A program made the position numbers and the translations under genes. From Actinophytocola sp963826035 (GTDB taxonomy: Bacteria; Actinomycetota; Actinomycetes; Mycobacteriales; Pseudonocardiaceae): a stretch of DNA of 64,000 nt. The notes under the pieces were generated by a model. The model made no database searches, was not told the origin of the DNA, and saw nothing but the letters and a program-made list of their open reading frames with translations. The DNA lies in assembly GCA_963826035.1 (NCBI GenBank), contig CAWGVZ010000004.1, positions 496,001 to 560,000 of the forward strand, in the 5' to 3' direction. The stretch's first letter is position 1. Each line of letters opens with the position of its first letter. Positions 35,615 to 44,661 of this stretch are shown in pieces.

Positions 35615-35712
35615 GGACATTCGACAGTTCGATTTTCCGGTTCAACTGGGAATACGGGAATAACCCCTGCCGGTAATGCCGCGAACACAACTGGTCTAGT
35701 TCATTAACCAGG

Positions 35713-36571
35713 CTAACTATTCTTGTGGAGCCCTTCGGGCACCGAGACGTGCACCGGCCGCCAGTCCAGTTCGGCCGCGGCCTTCGCGTTGGAGACGCGC
35801 AGGGTGGTGTCGATCAGCAGGCAGGCCAGGTAGTCGCTGATCCGCCGCAGCAGCCATTTGGGCATCGACTTCGGCGCGGGCGTGCGGTGGGCGCGGGACA
35901 CGGTGGTCAGGAACTCCCGCCAGCTCGTCGGCCGGTCGTCCACGATGTTGTAGGCCGCCCCCCGGGTGCCGCGTTCCATGGCCGCCACGGCGGCCGCCTT
36001 GGCGTCGTGGACGTGGACGAAGCTCGTGGTGGCCGACTCTCCCATGGGCAGCACGGGGATCCGCCTGCGCATCATGGCGGCGAACATGTCGCTGAACGCG
36101 TCCGGGCCGTAGAACATGCCGTACCGCAGGGCGACCGTGTCCAACCCGGCCTCCCTGGGCAGCCGTTCGGCGTGCACGCTCGACCGGGTCACCGGATCGG
36201 CCACCGAACCGACCAGCACCCCGAACTCGTCCACCGCTAGTCCGCCTCCCCGGAATTAACCCTGTTGGTCACCATGGGTACGTACCTTCCCGTTCGGCGC
36301 GTACTTGTGGCTGGGTGCCGTCCCGGTACCCCTTAGGTGCGGTTGGCGGCCACTCATCAGGCGCGCGTCGCGCAACGCGGTGGCCTGGTGTATCACCACG
36401 TCCGCATCACGGATCCAGTCGACAACGGAACCTCAGGGGACCGTGACGGCACCCAGCCACCAACCACCGGAGATCCGCCACGTTCGCTGGGACGCAACGG
36501 ACACCTTTGAGGCCGGGGAGGCGGACCAGTCGGCCCACGGCTCCGGTCGCGCCGGCCAGCAATACCTTCAT
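35713..36571 (-). pseudogene. NAD-dependent epimerase, interrupted by 112-bp repeat
   Basis: The N-terminus MKVLLAGATGAVGR is readable from 36571, and ADVVIHQATALRDARLMS is readable (another frame) just before 36354. The 112-bp repeat element then intervenes (36242-36353). After it the C-terminal half is open (36234 to 35713): VALRYGMFYGPDAF, FVHVHDAKAAAVAA and YNIVDDRPTSWREF, typical of the atypical SDR/epimerase family. Roughly 60-70 residues around the catalytic YxxxK are missing, and frameshifts separate the first parts. The gene is dead. The C-terminal fragment has its own GTG with a Shine-Dalgarno sequence provided by the repeat. Confidence 0.8.
36242..36353 (-). repeat. 112-bp dispersed element, copy 1
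   Basis: On the minus strand it starts GTGGCCGCCAACCGCACC and ends CCGGGGAGGCGG, closely similar to 44056-44166. It contains a possible micro-ORF VAANRT-stop at the left end and MVTNRVNSGEAD (ATG 36275, stop 36237). It interrupts the epimerase pseudogene. Confidence 0.85.
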
Positions 36572-36610
36572 GTGGAAGGGACGAGCCGACGCGACCGGAC
36601 GTGACACCGT

Positions 36611-37798
36611 TCAGTCGAGCAGTTCCCGGACGGTCCCCGCACCGATCGTGCGGTTGCCTTCCCGGATGGCGAAGCCGAGGCCGACGGTCATGGCGATCGG
36701 CCGACCCAGCGTCACCTCCAGCTCGACCGACTCGCCGGGCCGCCCGACGCCCCCGGCCCGCAGCTCCACCAGCCCGGACACGTCACTCGTCCGGAAGTAG
36801 AACTGCGGCCGGTAGCCGCTGCCGAAGGCCGTCCTGCGCCCGCCCTCGGCCGTGGACAGCAGGTACACCTCCGCCGCGAACCGCGTGTGCGGCCGGATCG
36901 AGCCCGGCGCGGACAGCACCTGCCCGCGCCGTACCTCGTCGCGGCGTACGCCACGCAGCAGCACGGCCGCGTTGTCGCCGGCCTCGGCCCGGTCCAGCAG
37001 CCGGCCGAACGTCTCCAGCCCGGTGACCACGCTCGTGCGGCTCGGCCCGAGCCCGACCACCTCGACCGACGCGCCGACCTCGACCGTGCCCTGCTCGATG
37101 GCGCCGGTGACCACCGTGCCGCGGCCGGTGATGGTCAGGACGTTCTCGATGGGCATGAGGAACGGCAGGTCCAGCGGCCGAGGTGGCACGGGCACGTGCG
37201 CGTCGACCGCGGCCAGCAGGTCGACGATCCGCCGCGTCCACACCGGGTCGCCCTCCAGCGCCCGCAGCCCGGACACGCGCACGATCGGCGTGGCCTCCCC
37301 GTCGAAGCCGTACCGGTCGAGCAGCTCACGCAGCTCCAGCTCCACCAGGTCGAGCAGGTCCGGGTCGGTCACCAGGTCGGCCTTGTTCAGCGCCACCACG
37401 ACATACGGCACGCCGATCCGCCTGGCCAGCACGATGTGCTCGCGGGTCTGCGGCATCGCACCATCCTGTGCGGACACCACGAGGATGGCGGCGTCGAGCT
37501 GGGCCGCGCCCGTGATCATGTTCTTCACGTAGTCCGCGTGGCCCGGCATGTCGACGTGCGCGTAGTGCCGCGTGGCCGTCTCGTACTCGACGTGGGCGAT
37601 GTTGATGGTGATGCCGCGGGCCTGCTCCTCCGGCGCCCGGTCGATCCCCTCGAACCCGACGTACCGCGTGGTGGTCGGGTCGAGCTCGGCGAGCGTCTTC
37701 GTGATGGCGGCCGTCAGCGTGGTCTTGCCGTGGTCGACGTGACCCATGGTGCCGATGTTCAGGTGCGGCTTGGTCCGCACATATTGTTGCTTGCTCAT
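36611..37798 (-). CDS. tuf: divergent elongation factor Tu
   Basis: 395 aa GTPase delivering aminoacyl-tRNA to the ribosome. GHVDHGKT (19-26), DMPGHAD and NKAD (138-141) are intact, so it should be functional. It differs widely from housekeeping EF-Tu and lacks the usual rpsL/rpsG/fusA neighbours, so it is an extra copy. In E. coli numbering it has Val at 120 (Leu), Arg at 124 (Gln; residue 127 here) and Ala at 275 (Gly; residue 278 here). Q124K (kirromycin) and G275A (GE2270A) are known resistance changes. A self-protective or conditional EF-Tu is likely (inference). The start MSKQQYVRTKPHLN follows AAAGGGAAACGC. Confidence 0.93.
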   Translation of the reverse strand: MSKQQYVRTKPHLNIGTMGHVDHGKTTLTAAITKTLAELDPTTTRYVGFEGIDRAPEEQARGITINIAHVEYETATRHYAHVDMPGHADYVKNMITGAAQLDAAILVVSAQDGAMPQTREHIVLARRIGVPYVVVALNKADLVTDPDLLDLVELELRELLDRYGFDGEATPIVRVSGLRALEGDPVWTRRIVDLLAAVDAHVPVPPRPLDLPFLMPIENVLTITGRGTVVTGAIEQGTVEVGASVEVVGLGPSRTSVVTGLETFGRLLDRAEAGDNAAVLLRGVRRDEVRRGQVLSAPGSIRPHTRFAAEVYLLSTAEGGRRTAFGSGYRPQFYFRTSDVSGLVELRAGGVGRPGESVELEVTLGRPIAMTVGLGFAIREGNRTIGAGTVRELLD

Positions 37799-38045
37799 TG
37801 CGTTTCCCTTTGGCAGAGCCGGATTCGCGGGGAACCAGGAGGGCACACCCTCCCCGGCGGTTCCCCGGTTGGCCTGCGAGCGCAGAGAGGGTCAGCTTCG
37901 GGCGCCGGCCAGCGTTGCCAGGGCAGCCACGACCGCGTCCAGCGGGCAGAGGCCCGCGGACGTATCGATCGTGGCCGAGAAGAACATGTTCATGACAATG
38001 GCATGGAACGCCGGGACCCGTCACGCGAATTCCCGCGCGCGGTCG
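37799..38045. other. 247-bp upstream region of extra tuf
   Basis: GC-rich leader between tuf and the GGDEF-EAL gene. No clear promoter consensus or known leader RNA was recognised by eye. Confidence 0.4.
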
Positions 38046-40148
38046 TCACGGGCGGTTGAGCAGGTCCTCGATGTCCTCGGGTGGGGCCGGGTCGCCGGTG
38101 AACGAGCCCTGCACGCTCTCCGCGCCGATCGCGCGCCACCACTTGTACCGCGCCTCGCTGTCGATGTTGCCCACCATCACCGGGGTGCCGCACTCGCGCA
38201 CCAGCGGCACCAACTGCTTGATGGACCGGGTGAACAGCGCCTCGTCGCCCATCCGGTCCACTCGGGACACCACGCGACGGGACATCTTCACCGCGCGTAC
38301 CGGCAGGTCCTCCAGGCACGCCAGGTCGCCGCGGGTGGTGCCGAACTCGTAGAGCACCATGGTGATGCCGAGGTCCACCAGCACGTCGAGGTTGTCCTCG
38401 GCCAGGCCGTCTTCCATGCACAGTGCCTGGACGGGCATCCCGAGCCGCAGCCGGCCCGGCTCGAGGCACGAGTCGGCGAGCACCGCCTGCACGGTCGACA
38501 CGAGGTCCGGGTCGCCGGCCAGCTCCTGGGTCAGCTCGACGTACAACTGCGGCGCGTTCTGCCACGCGTTGAGCTGCTCGCAAGCCCTGGCCAGCAGCCA
38601 CCGCCCGATGGGCAGGCTCAACCCGGTCTCGCCGAGCGTCTGCAGGCACTGCTCGTGGTCGAGCGCGCCGAGCGTCGGGTGGTCCCAGCGCAACAGCGCC
38701 TGCACCGCGGCGATCCCACCATCCTCGACGGCGATGACCGGCTGGTACTCCAGCTCGATCTCGCCGCTCTCCCAGGCGCCGGGCATCGAGCTGGCCAGGT
38801 TGAACCGCCCGCGGTCCTCCTCGTTCTGCAGCTCGTCGACCATGCCCCACTGCCGGCGACCGTTGATCTTGAGCCGCCGCAGCGTGATGTCGGTGGCACG
38901 CAACAGTTCGGTCGGCGTGGAGTCGGCGGGCGGGTCGTGCAGCACGGCGATGCTGGCGGTGGCGGCCACGCCCTGGTTGCCCACGTACACCGGCTCGGCC
39001 AGCTCCTCGTTGATGCGGGTGGCCAGGCTCGCGACGCTCGGCGTGGTCGGCGAGTGTTCGAGCAGGATGCCGAACTCGTCGCCGTCGAACCGGGCGATGG
39101 TGGTCTTCTCCTCGCCGAACACCTGCTGCAGCCGCGCCGCCACCACCTGCAGCAGCCGGTCACCGACCTCGCGGCCCGGCCCGTCGTTCACCGCGTAGAA
39201 GCCATCCAGGTCGAGGTGGAAGATGGTGATCTCGTCGGCCGCGTTCTTGCCGCCGAGCGCCTCCTCCAGCCTGCCGATGAACCGCTGCCGGTTGTACAAC
39301 CCGGTCAGCGCGTCGTGGGTGGCCTGGAACTGGAGCCGGTCCTCGAGAAAGTGCCGGTCCGACACGTCCTCCACGGTGGTCACGTAGTAGCGCGGCGCGC
39401 CGTCCGGGTCGCGCAGTACCGACGCGGACAGGAAGACCAGCGACTCCTCGCCGTCGGCGCGCAGGAGCTTGCGGCGCTCACGGAACGACTGCGGGGCCTC
39501 GTCGAGCAGCATCTCGTAGCGCACGCGGAGGTAGTCGGCGTCGTCCGGATGGAAGAGCTCGTCGAGCTTCTTGGCGGCCAGCCGGCTGCGCGGGTGCTCG
39601 AGAATGCCGGCCAGCGCCCGGTTGCTGCGCACGATCGTCAGGTCGATGGTGCTGATGGCCATGCCCACGGTCGAGGCGGAGAAGACCTCTTCGAACCGCG
39701 CCTCGCTGTCGCGCAACGCGCGTTCGGCATTCTCCCTGGCGCGGATGAGCGCGACAGTGAGCCCTTCCTGCTCTGCGAACTGGCGTTGCCGCATTCCTTC
39801 GTGGAAACCGCCGGCCATGGCGCCGAACAGCATCACGAGTCGACCCGACAGCTCGTCAGCGTGATCGAGACTGTCACTGAGCTCGGGCAACTGTGGCATC
39901 CGTTCACCAAGTATGTTGATGGAACGCTGAACGCAGTCGGAGTTCGTGAGTCCCAGCTGTATCAACCGATCCACGATGCGAGCCACCGGTTCCCCGCTGA
40001 ACCGCTCCGCTCGCACGGAATCGATGAAACAGTCGAGCGCCTCCGCCAACTCGCGCTCGATCATGTCCCGGGATCGAGCAATGTAGACGACCTGGGTCAG
40101 CGCTCCCGCCCACTCGCTCACCAACTCAGATCGATCCACCGGAGCCAT
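38046..40148 (-). CDS. PAS-GGDEF-EAL protein with degenerate EAL domain
   Basis: 700 aa cyclic-di-GMP signalling protein, apparently soluble. Residues 1-140 are an unknown helical region, 145-270 a PAS/PAC sensor (ARFEEVFSASTVGMAIS), 275-435 a GGDEF domain with DGDEF at 355-359, and 455-700 an EAL domain. The EAL signature is QAL (483-485, VQALLRW) and the DDFGTG loop reads YEFGTT, so phosphodiesterase activity is doubtful. The GGDEF Asp/Glu pair remains, so diguanylate cyclase activity is possible. The architecture recalls Streptomyces developmental c-di-GMP enzymes. Confidence 0.9.
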   Translation of the reverse strand: MAPVDRSELVSEWAGALTQVVYIARSRDMIERELAEALDCFIDSVRAERFSGEPVARIVDRLIQLGLTNSDCVQRSINILGERMPQLPELSDSLDHADELSGRLVMLFGAMAGGFHEGMRQRQFAEQEGLTVALIRARENAERALRDSEARFEEVFSASTVGMAISTIDLTIVRSNRALAGILEHPRSRLAAKKLDELFHPDDADYLRVRYEMLLDEAPQSFRERRKLLRADGEESLVFLSASVLRDPDGAPRYYVTTVEDVSDRHFLEDRLQFQATHDALTGLYNRQRFIGRLEEALGGKNAADEITIFHLDLDGFYAVNDGPGREVGDRLLQVVAARLQQVFGEEKTTIARFDGDEFGILLEHSPTTPSVASLATRINEELAEPVYVGNQGVAATASIAVLHDPPADSTPTELLRATDITLRRLKINGRRQWGMVDELQNEEDRGRFNLASSMPGAWESGEIELEYQPVIAVEDGGIAAVQALLRWDHPTLGALDHEQCLQTLGETGLSLPIGRWLLARACEQLNAWQNAPQLYVELTQELAGDPDLVSTVQAVLADSCLEPGRLRLGMPVQALCMEDGLAEDNLDVLVDLGITMVLYEFGTTRGDLACLEDLPVRAVKMSRRVVSRVDRMGDEALFTRSIKQLVPLVRECGTPVMVGNIDSEARYKWWRAIGAESVQGSFTGDPAPPEDIEDLLNRP

Positions 40149-40319
40149 CCATGGGCCTGTTCATCGGGTCGTCCTTCTCCGGTGCGCCGCGCGTTGACAT
40201 TACCAGTGACGAAGAAACCCCTCTGCACCCAAAAGGGGAACGACCATGGGCCTCGTGAGACACCCTATGTGGTCGCTTCTGCGCCGAACGGGTGAATCAC
40301 GGTCGGTGAGCGAGCTCAG

Positions 40320-40337
40320 TCACTAAGTAATTAGTGA
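40320..40337. promoter_or_regulatory. palindromic operator upstream of GGDEF-EAL gene
   Basis: TCACTAA-GTAA-TTAGTGA, seven-base arms, 172 bp upstream of the GGDEF-EAL start codon. It does not match the BldD consensus well. Confidence 0.4.
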
Positions 40338-40376
40338 TGAGCATGATTACTCTCCAGTGATCTCACACGGTAACCG

Positions 40377-40403
40377 CCACACTACTCATTACCAGTAGTG
40401 TGG
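40377..40403 (-). terminator. hairpin terminator of the purine operon
   Basis: CCACACTACT (40377-40386) pairs perfectly with AGTAGTGTGG (40394-40403) across a seven-base loop, 24 bp after the last purine gene's stop. There is no U-run, as in many actinobacterial terminators. Confidence 0.6.
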
Positions 40404-40426
40404 TGTGAATACGCCAACGGACGCGG

Positions 40427-42649
40427 CTAAACAATGTGCTCCGGACGCACCGGTGCCCGCGTCAGCGCGAGGCCCGTCGCGGCCCTGATGGCGGCCACGA
40501 TGGCCGGGGTGGACGACAGCGTCGGCGGTTCACCGACGCCACGAAGCCCGTACGGCGCATGGGGATCCGCCCGTTCGAGCACATCGATCGGCATGGGCGG
40601 CATGTCGAGAATCGTGGGGATCAGGTAGTCGGTGAACGACGGGTTGCGCACCACACCGTCGACCACCTGGATCTCCTCCATGACCGCCAGCCCCAGGCCC
40701 TGCGCGGAGCCGCCCTGGATCTGCCCGACCACGGCATCCGGGTTCATGGCCCGGCCGACGTCCTGCGCGCACGCCAGCTCGACCACCCGCACGAGCCCCA
40801 GTTCGACGTCGACGTCCACCACCGCCCGGTGCGCCGCGTAGGCGTACTGAACATGCGCGAAACCCTGGCCGGTCAACGGATCCAACGGCTCGGTCGGCCG
40901 GTGCCGCCACTCGACCGTCCGCTCGATCACCTCGTCGCCGAGCACAGCCACCAGCTCCCCGACCGGCAGCCCCCGCTTGTCGGCCAGCTCGACCACCGCC
41001 GCGCGGACCTCCTCGCACGCCGCCTTCACCGCGCCACCGGTCACATAGCTCTGCCGCGACGCCGAGCTGGACCCGGCGCTGCCGACGCTCGTGTCGGCCG
41101 GTCGCACCACCACGCGCGCCACGCCCAGCTCGGTGCGGGCGATCTGCTGCTGCAACGTCACGAGGCCCTGGCCGACCTCGGCGGCCGCCGTGTGCACGGT
41201 CACCACCGGCTCGCCGCCGACCACATCGAGGCGCACCCGCGCGGTCGAATAGTCGTCGAAACCCTCGGAGAACCCGACGTTCTTCACCCCGACGCCGTAG
41301 CCGACGCCGCGCACCACGCCCTCGCCGTGGGTCGTGTTCGACACCCCGCCCGGCAGCTCGCGCAGGTCCCTCGGTCCGGTCGGTTCGGCGGGCAACGGCT
41401 TGGCGCGCACCAGTTCCAGCAGCTCGGCGACCGGTGCGGCCGCGTCGACCACCTGCCCGGTCGGCATGCGGGTGCCCTCCTCGAGGGCGTTGCGGGTCCG
41501 CACGTCCACCGGGTGCATCCCGAGTGCGGTGGCCAGCTTGTCCATCTGGGACTCGTAGGCGAAGCACGCCTGCACGGCGCCGAAGCCGCGCATGGCACCG
41601 CACGGCGGGTTGTTCGTGTAGACGCCGTAGCAGTCGACGTGCACGTTCGGCACCCGGTAGGGCCCGGCGCCGAGCGTGGCCGCGTTACCCGTGACGGCCG
41701 CCGTGGTCGACGCGTACGCGCCGCCGTCGAGGATGATCTCCGCGCGCACGTAGACCAGGTCGCCGTCGCGGGTGGCGCCGTGCTCGTAGCGCATGACCGC
41801 CGGATGCCGGTGCACGTGCCCGAAGAACGACTCCTCCCGGCCGTAGACGATCTTCACGGGGCGGCCGGTGTGCAGCGCCAGCAGGCTCGCGTGGACCTGC
41901 ATGGACAGGTCCTCGCGGGCCCCGAACGCGCCGCCGACACCGGCCAGGTGCAGCCGCACCTTGTGCTCCGGCAGGGCGAGCGCGCGGGCCACCTGGCGCT
42001 GGTCGGCGTGCAGCCACTGGGTGGCGATGTAGAGGTCGACGCCGCCGTCCTCGGCCGGCACGGCCAGGCCCGACTCCGGGCCGAGGAACGCCTGGTCCTG
42101 CATGCCGACCGTGTACTCGCCGGTGACCACCACGTCGGCGGTCGGGTTCTCGTCGCCGAACCGGATCGCCTGGTACCGCACGACATTCCCGCCCGGGTGC
42201 AGCGGCGCCGTGTCCGGCCGCATGGCCACCTCGGCGTCGGTGACGGGCTCCAGCACCTCGTAGTCGACGACGATCCGGGCGGCCGCGCGGCGCGCCACCT
42301 CCGGGTGGTCGGCCGCGACGATCGCCACCGGCTCGCCCTGGTAGCGCACGACGTCCTCGGCCAGCACCGGCTGGTCGGGGTGTTCGAGGCCGTAGAGGTT
42401 CTCCCCCGGAACGTCCTCGTGGGTGAGCACCGCGTGCACCCCGGGGAGCACGAGCGCCCCGGTGACGTCGAGGCCGCGGATCCGGGCGTAGGGGTGGGGG
42501 CTGCGCAGCGTGGCGCCCCACAGCATCTCGTCGTGCCACATGTCCGACGAGAAGGCGAACTCACCGCGCGCCTTCAGCACCCCGTCCGGCCGGACGGGGC
42601 TCTCGCCGACGCCACCGGCCACAGTGGTCCGAGTCTCGGTGGTGGTCAC
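40427..42649 (-). CDS. xanthine dehydrogenase, molybdopterin-binding subunit
   Basis: 740 aa large subunit that hydroxylates hypoxanthine and xanthine at the molybdenum centre. Visible motifs: QDQAFLGPESGLA, GVGGAFGAREDLSMQVHA (cofactor loop), CGAMRGFGAVQACFAYE (Arg of the substrate channel), and GGSAQGLGLAVMEEIQ near the catalytic Glu, closing with PYGLRGVGEPPT. It is the last gene of the operon, after the deaminase. A short tandem repeat sits in the 52-bp gap upstream. Confidence 0.93.
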   Translation of the reverse strand: MTTTETRTTVAGGVGESPVRPDGVLKARGEFAFSSDMWHDEMLWGATLRSPHPYARIRGLDVTGALVLPGVHAVLTHEDVPGENLYGLEHPDQPVLAEDVVRYQGEPVAIVAADHPEVARRAAARIVVDYEVLEPVTDAEVAMRPDTAPLHPGGNVVRYQAIRFGDENPTADVVVTGEYTVGMQDQAFLGPESGLAVPAEDGGVDLYIATQWLHADQRQVARALALPEHKVRLHLAGVGGAFGAREDLSMQVHASLLALHTGRPVKIVYGREESFFGHVHRHPAVMRYEHGATRDGDLVYVRAEIILDGGAYASTTAAVTGNAATLGAGPYRVPNVHVDCYGVYTNNPPCGAMRGFGAVQACFAYESQMDKLATALGMHPVDVRTRNALEEGTRMPTGQVVDAAAPVAELLELVRAKPLPAEPTGPRDLRELPGGVSNTTHGEGVVRGVGYGVGVKNVGFSEGFDDYSTARVRLDVVGGEPVVTVHTAAAEVGQGLVTLQQQIARTELGVARVVVRPADTSVGSAGSSSASRQSYVTGGAVKAACEEVRAAVVELADKRGLPVGELVAVLGDEVIERTVEWRHRPTEPLDPLTGQGFAHVQYAYAAHRAVVDVDVELGLVRVVELACAQDVGRAMNPDAVVGQIQGGSAQGLGLAVMEEIQVVDGVVRNPSFTDYLIPTILDMPPMPIDVLERADPHAPYGLRGVGEPPTLSSTPAIVAAIRAATGLALTRAPVRPEHIV

Positions 42650-42660
42650 TGCCGCACCCC

Positions 42661-42700
42661 CGTTCGGTACGACTCGCTGTCGGTTCGGTACGACTCGCGG
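42661..42700. repeat. short tandem repeat (21-nt period)
   Basis: GTTCGGTACGACTCGC occurs twice with TTC at 42663 and 42684 (step 21), in the gap between two purine genes. There is no inverted arm. It may be a minimal or nascent version of the array class. Confidence 0.6.
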
Positions 42701-42701
42701 G

Positions 42702-44051
42702 TCATTGGTCGGCCTTTGCTGCCAGGCGTTCGCTCGCCGAGCGCAGTGACGCGGCGGCCGCCGGGCGGTCGACCGTGCGGCACTCGCCGTCCTCGACCAC
42801 CGGCCGGCCGCCGGCCAGCAGCAGCGCGAGCGGCGGCAGCTCCCCGAACACCAGCGCGGCCACGGGGTCCGCGATCCCCGCGTGGGCCAGCCCGTCGAGC
42901 CGCCACACGGCCAGGTCGGCCTGCTTGCCCGGTTCGAGCGAGCCGAGCTCGCCGTCGCGACCGAGGCAGCGCGCGCCGCCCATGGTGGCGAGCCAGAGCG
43001 CGTCGCGCGGGGCCAGCGCCGTCGGCCCGCCGCGCTGGCGAGCGAGATAGGTGGCGGCCCGCAGCTCCACCCCGAGCCCGCCGTCCTCGTTGGACGCGGC
43101 GCCGTCGACGCCGAGCCCGACCGGCGCGCCGGCCGCCACCAGGTCGGCCACCCTGGCGATGCCCGCGCCGAGCCGCGAGTTGGAGATCGGGCAGTGCGCC
43201 ACGCCCGTACCGGTCGCGCCGAAGCGGGCCACGGCGCCGTCGGACAGGTGGATGCCGTGCGCGTGCCACACGTCCTCGCCCAGCCAGCCGAGCCGGTCGG
43301 CCAGCTCGGCCGGTGTGCAGCCGTACTCGTCGAGGCACTGCCGTTCCTCGTCGAGGGTCTCGGCCAGGTGGGTGTGCAGACGGACGCCCTTGTCCCTGGC
43401 CAGCTCGGCCGACCGGCGCATCAGGTCCTCGGTCACCGAGAACGGCGAGCACGGGCCGACGGCCACGCGGACGAAGGCGCCCGGCTTCGGGTCGTGGTAG
43501 CGGTCGATGGCCTCGGCAGTGCCGGCGAGCGCCGCGTCGATGGTCTCGACCACGGAGTCCGGCGGCAGCCCGCCCTGGGACTCGCCGCGGTCCATCGACC
43601 CGCGCACCGCGTGCAGCCGGATGCCGACCGTGGCGGCGGCGTCGACCACCGCGGCGAACAGGTCACCGCCGTCGCGCGGGAACACGTAATGATGGTCGGC
43701 CGCCGTGGTGCAGCCGGTCATGGCCAGCCGCGTGAGACCGGCGACCGCCGCGCTGCTCGTGATCTGCTCGTCCAGGCCGGCCCACACGGGGTACAGCTCG
43801 GTGAGCCACTCGAACAGGGTGGAGTCCTGGCCGTAGCCGCGGGTCGCCCACTGGTACAGGTGGTGGTGGGTGTTCACGAAACCGGGCGTCACCAGGCAGC
43901 CGCGCGCGTTGATCCGCCGGTCCGCGTGGTCGGGTCCCGGCCCGGCGCCGACCGAGGAGATCACCGAGCCGTCGACCACCACGTGACCGTTGCCGTACTC
44001 CGTGCGGTTCGCGTCGACCGTGGCGATCGCCGCGTTCTCGATGATGATCAC
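42702..44051 (-). CDS. 8-oxoguanine deaminase-like amidohydrolase
   Basis: 449 aa, AtzC/TrzN-like deaminase: GFVNTHHHLYQWATRGYG (HxH zinc motif and loop), VRLHTHLAETLDE, VWHAHGIHLSD, GLGVDGAASNED. The HLYQ and SMDRGESQGGLPPD stretches match characterised 8-oxoguanine/guanine deaminases, which feed uric acid or xanthine into this operon. The GTG start at 44051 overlaps the stop of a micro-ORF carried by the 112-bp element, whose GGGGAGGCGG serves as its ribosome site. Confidence 0.85.
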   Translation of the reverse strand: MIIIENAAIATVDANRTEYGNGHVVVDGSVISSVGAGPGPDHADRRINARGCLVTPGFVNTHHHLYQWATRGYGQDSTLFEWLTELYPVWAGLDEQITSSAAVAGLTRLAMTGCTTAADHHYVFPRDGGDLFAAVVDAAATVGIRLHAVRGSMDRGESQGGLPPDSVVETIDAALAGTAEAIDRYHDPKPGAFVRVAVGPCSPFSVTEDLMRRSAELARDKGVRLHTHLAETLDEERQCLDEYGCTPAELADRLGWLGEDVWHAHGIHLSDGAVARFGATGTGVAHCPISNSRLGAGIARVADLVAAGAPVGLGVDGAASNEDGGLGVELRAATYLARQRGGPTALAPRDALWLATMGGARCLGRDGELGSLEPGKQADLAVWRLDGLAHAGIADPVAALVFGELPPLALLLAGGRPVVEDGECRTVDRPAAAASLRSASERLAAKADQ

Positions 44052-44055
44052 AGTC

Positions 44056-44166
44056 CCGCCTCCCCGGAACCAACCCTGTTGGTCACCATGCGTCGTCGGC
44101 CTCCGGTTCGGTGCGTACTTGTGGCTGGGTTGCGCTCCGTTCCCCTTAGGTGCGGTTGGCGGCCAC
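44056..44166 (-). repeat. 112-bp dispersed element, copy 2 (with leader ORF)
   Basis: Closely similar to 36242-36353. On the minus strand: VAANRT-stop, then CCCAGCCACAAGTACGC, then ATG 44089 encoding MVTNRVGSGEAGL and stopping at 44048, so TGA overlaps the GTG of the deaminase. ACCAAC-AGG-GTTGGT can form a hairpin. The element supplies the Shine-Dalgarno sequence. Confidence 0.85.
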
Positions 44167-44187
44167 GGAGGTATGGCACAGGGAGGG

Positions 44188-44661
44188 TCATTGGTCCGCC
44201 CGAATTGTTGCCGCGGCCAGGCGCACGGCGTCGAGGATCTTCTCGTAGCCCGTGCAGCGGCAGAGGTTCCCGGCCAGTGCCTCACGGATCTCGGCGTCGC
44301 TCGCGTCGGGACTGCGGTGGACCAGCTCGTGCGCCGCGACCACCAGGCCGGGCGTGCAGAACCCGCACTGGACCGCGCCGGTACGCACGAACGCGTCCTG
44401 CACCGGGTCCAGTTCCTCGGCCGAACCGAGCCCCTCGATCGTCACGACGCTGCGGCCCTCCGCCTGACCGGCGGCCACCAGGCACGCGCACACGGGCGTG
44501 CCGTCGAGGTAGACGGTGCACGAGCCGCACTCGCCCTGCTCACACGCGTTCTTCGAGCCGGGCAGGCCGAGCCGCTCCCGCAGCACGTACAGCAGGCTCT
44601 CACCCGGCCACACGTTGTCGGCCGTGTGCGGCTCCCCGTTGATCTCCACGTTAACGCGCAT
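44188..44661 (-). CDS. xanthine dehydrogenase, 2Fe-2S subunit
   Basis: 157 aa small subunit passing electrons from molybdenum to FAD. The plant-ferredoxin cluster is CEQGECGSCTVYLDGTPVC and the second cluster is QCGFCTPG and NLCRCTGY. All eight cysteines are present. It overlaps the end of the FAD-subunit gene by 11 nt. Confidence 0.95.
   Translation of the reverse strand: MRVNVEINGEPHTADNVWPGESLLYVLRERLGLPGSKNACEQGECGSCTVYLDGTPVCACLVAAGQAEGRSVVTIEGLGSAEELDPVQDAFVRTGAVQCGFCTPGLVVAAHELVHRSPDASDAEIREALAGNLCRCTGYEKILDAVRLAAATIRADQ

Noticed and set aside
40149..40426. BldD binding site before the GGDEF-EAL gene
   Set aside because: Candidate sequences miss several consensus positions; only an unrelated palindrome is convincing.
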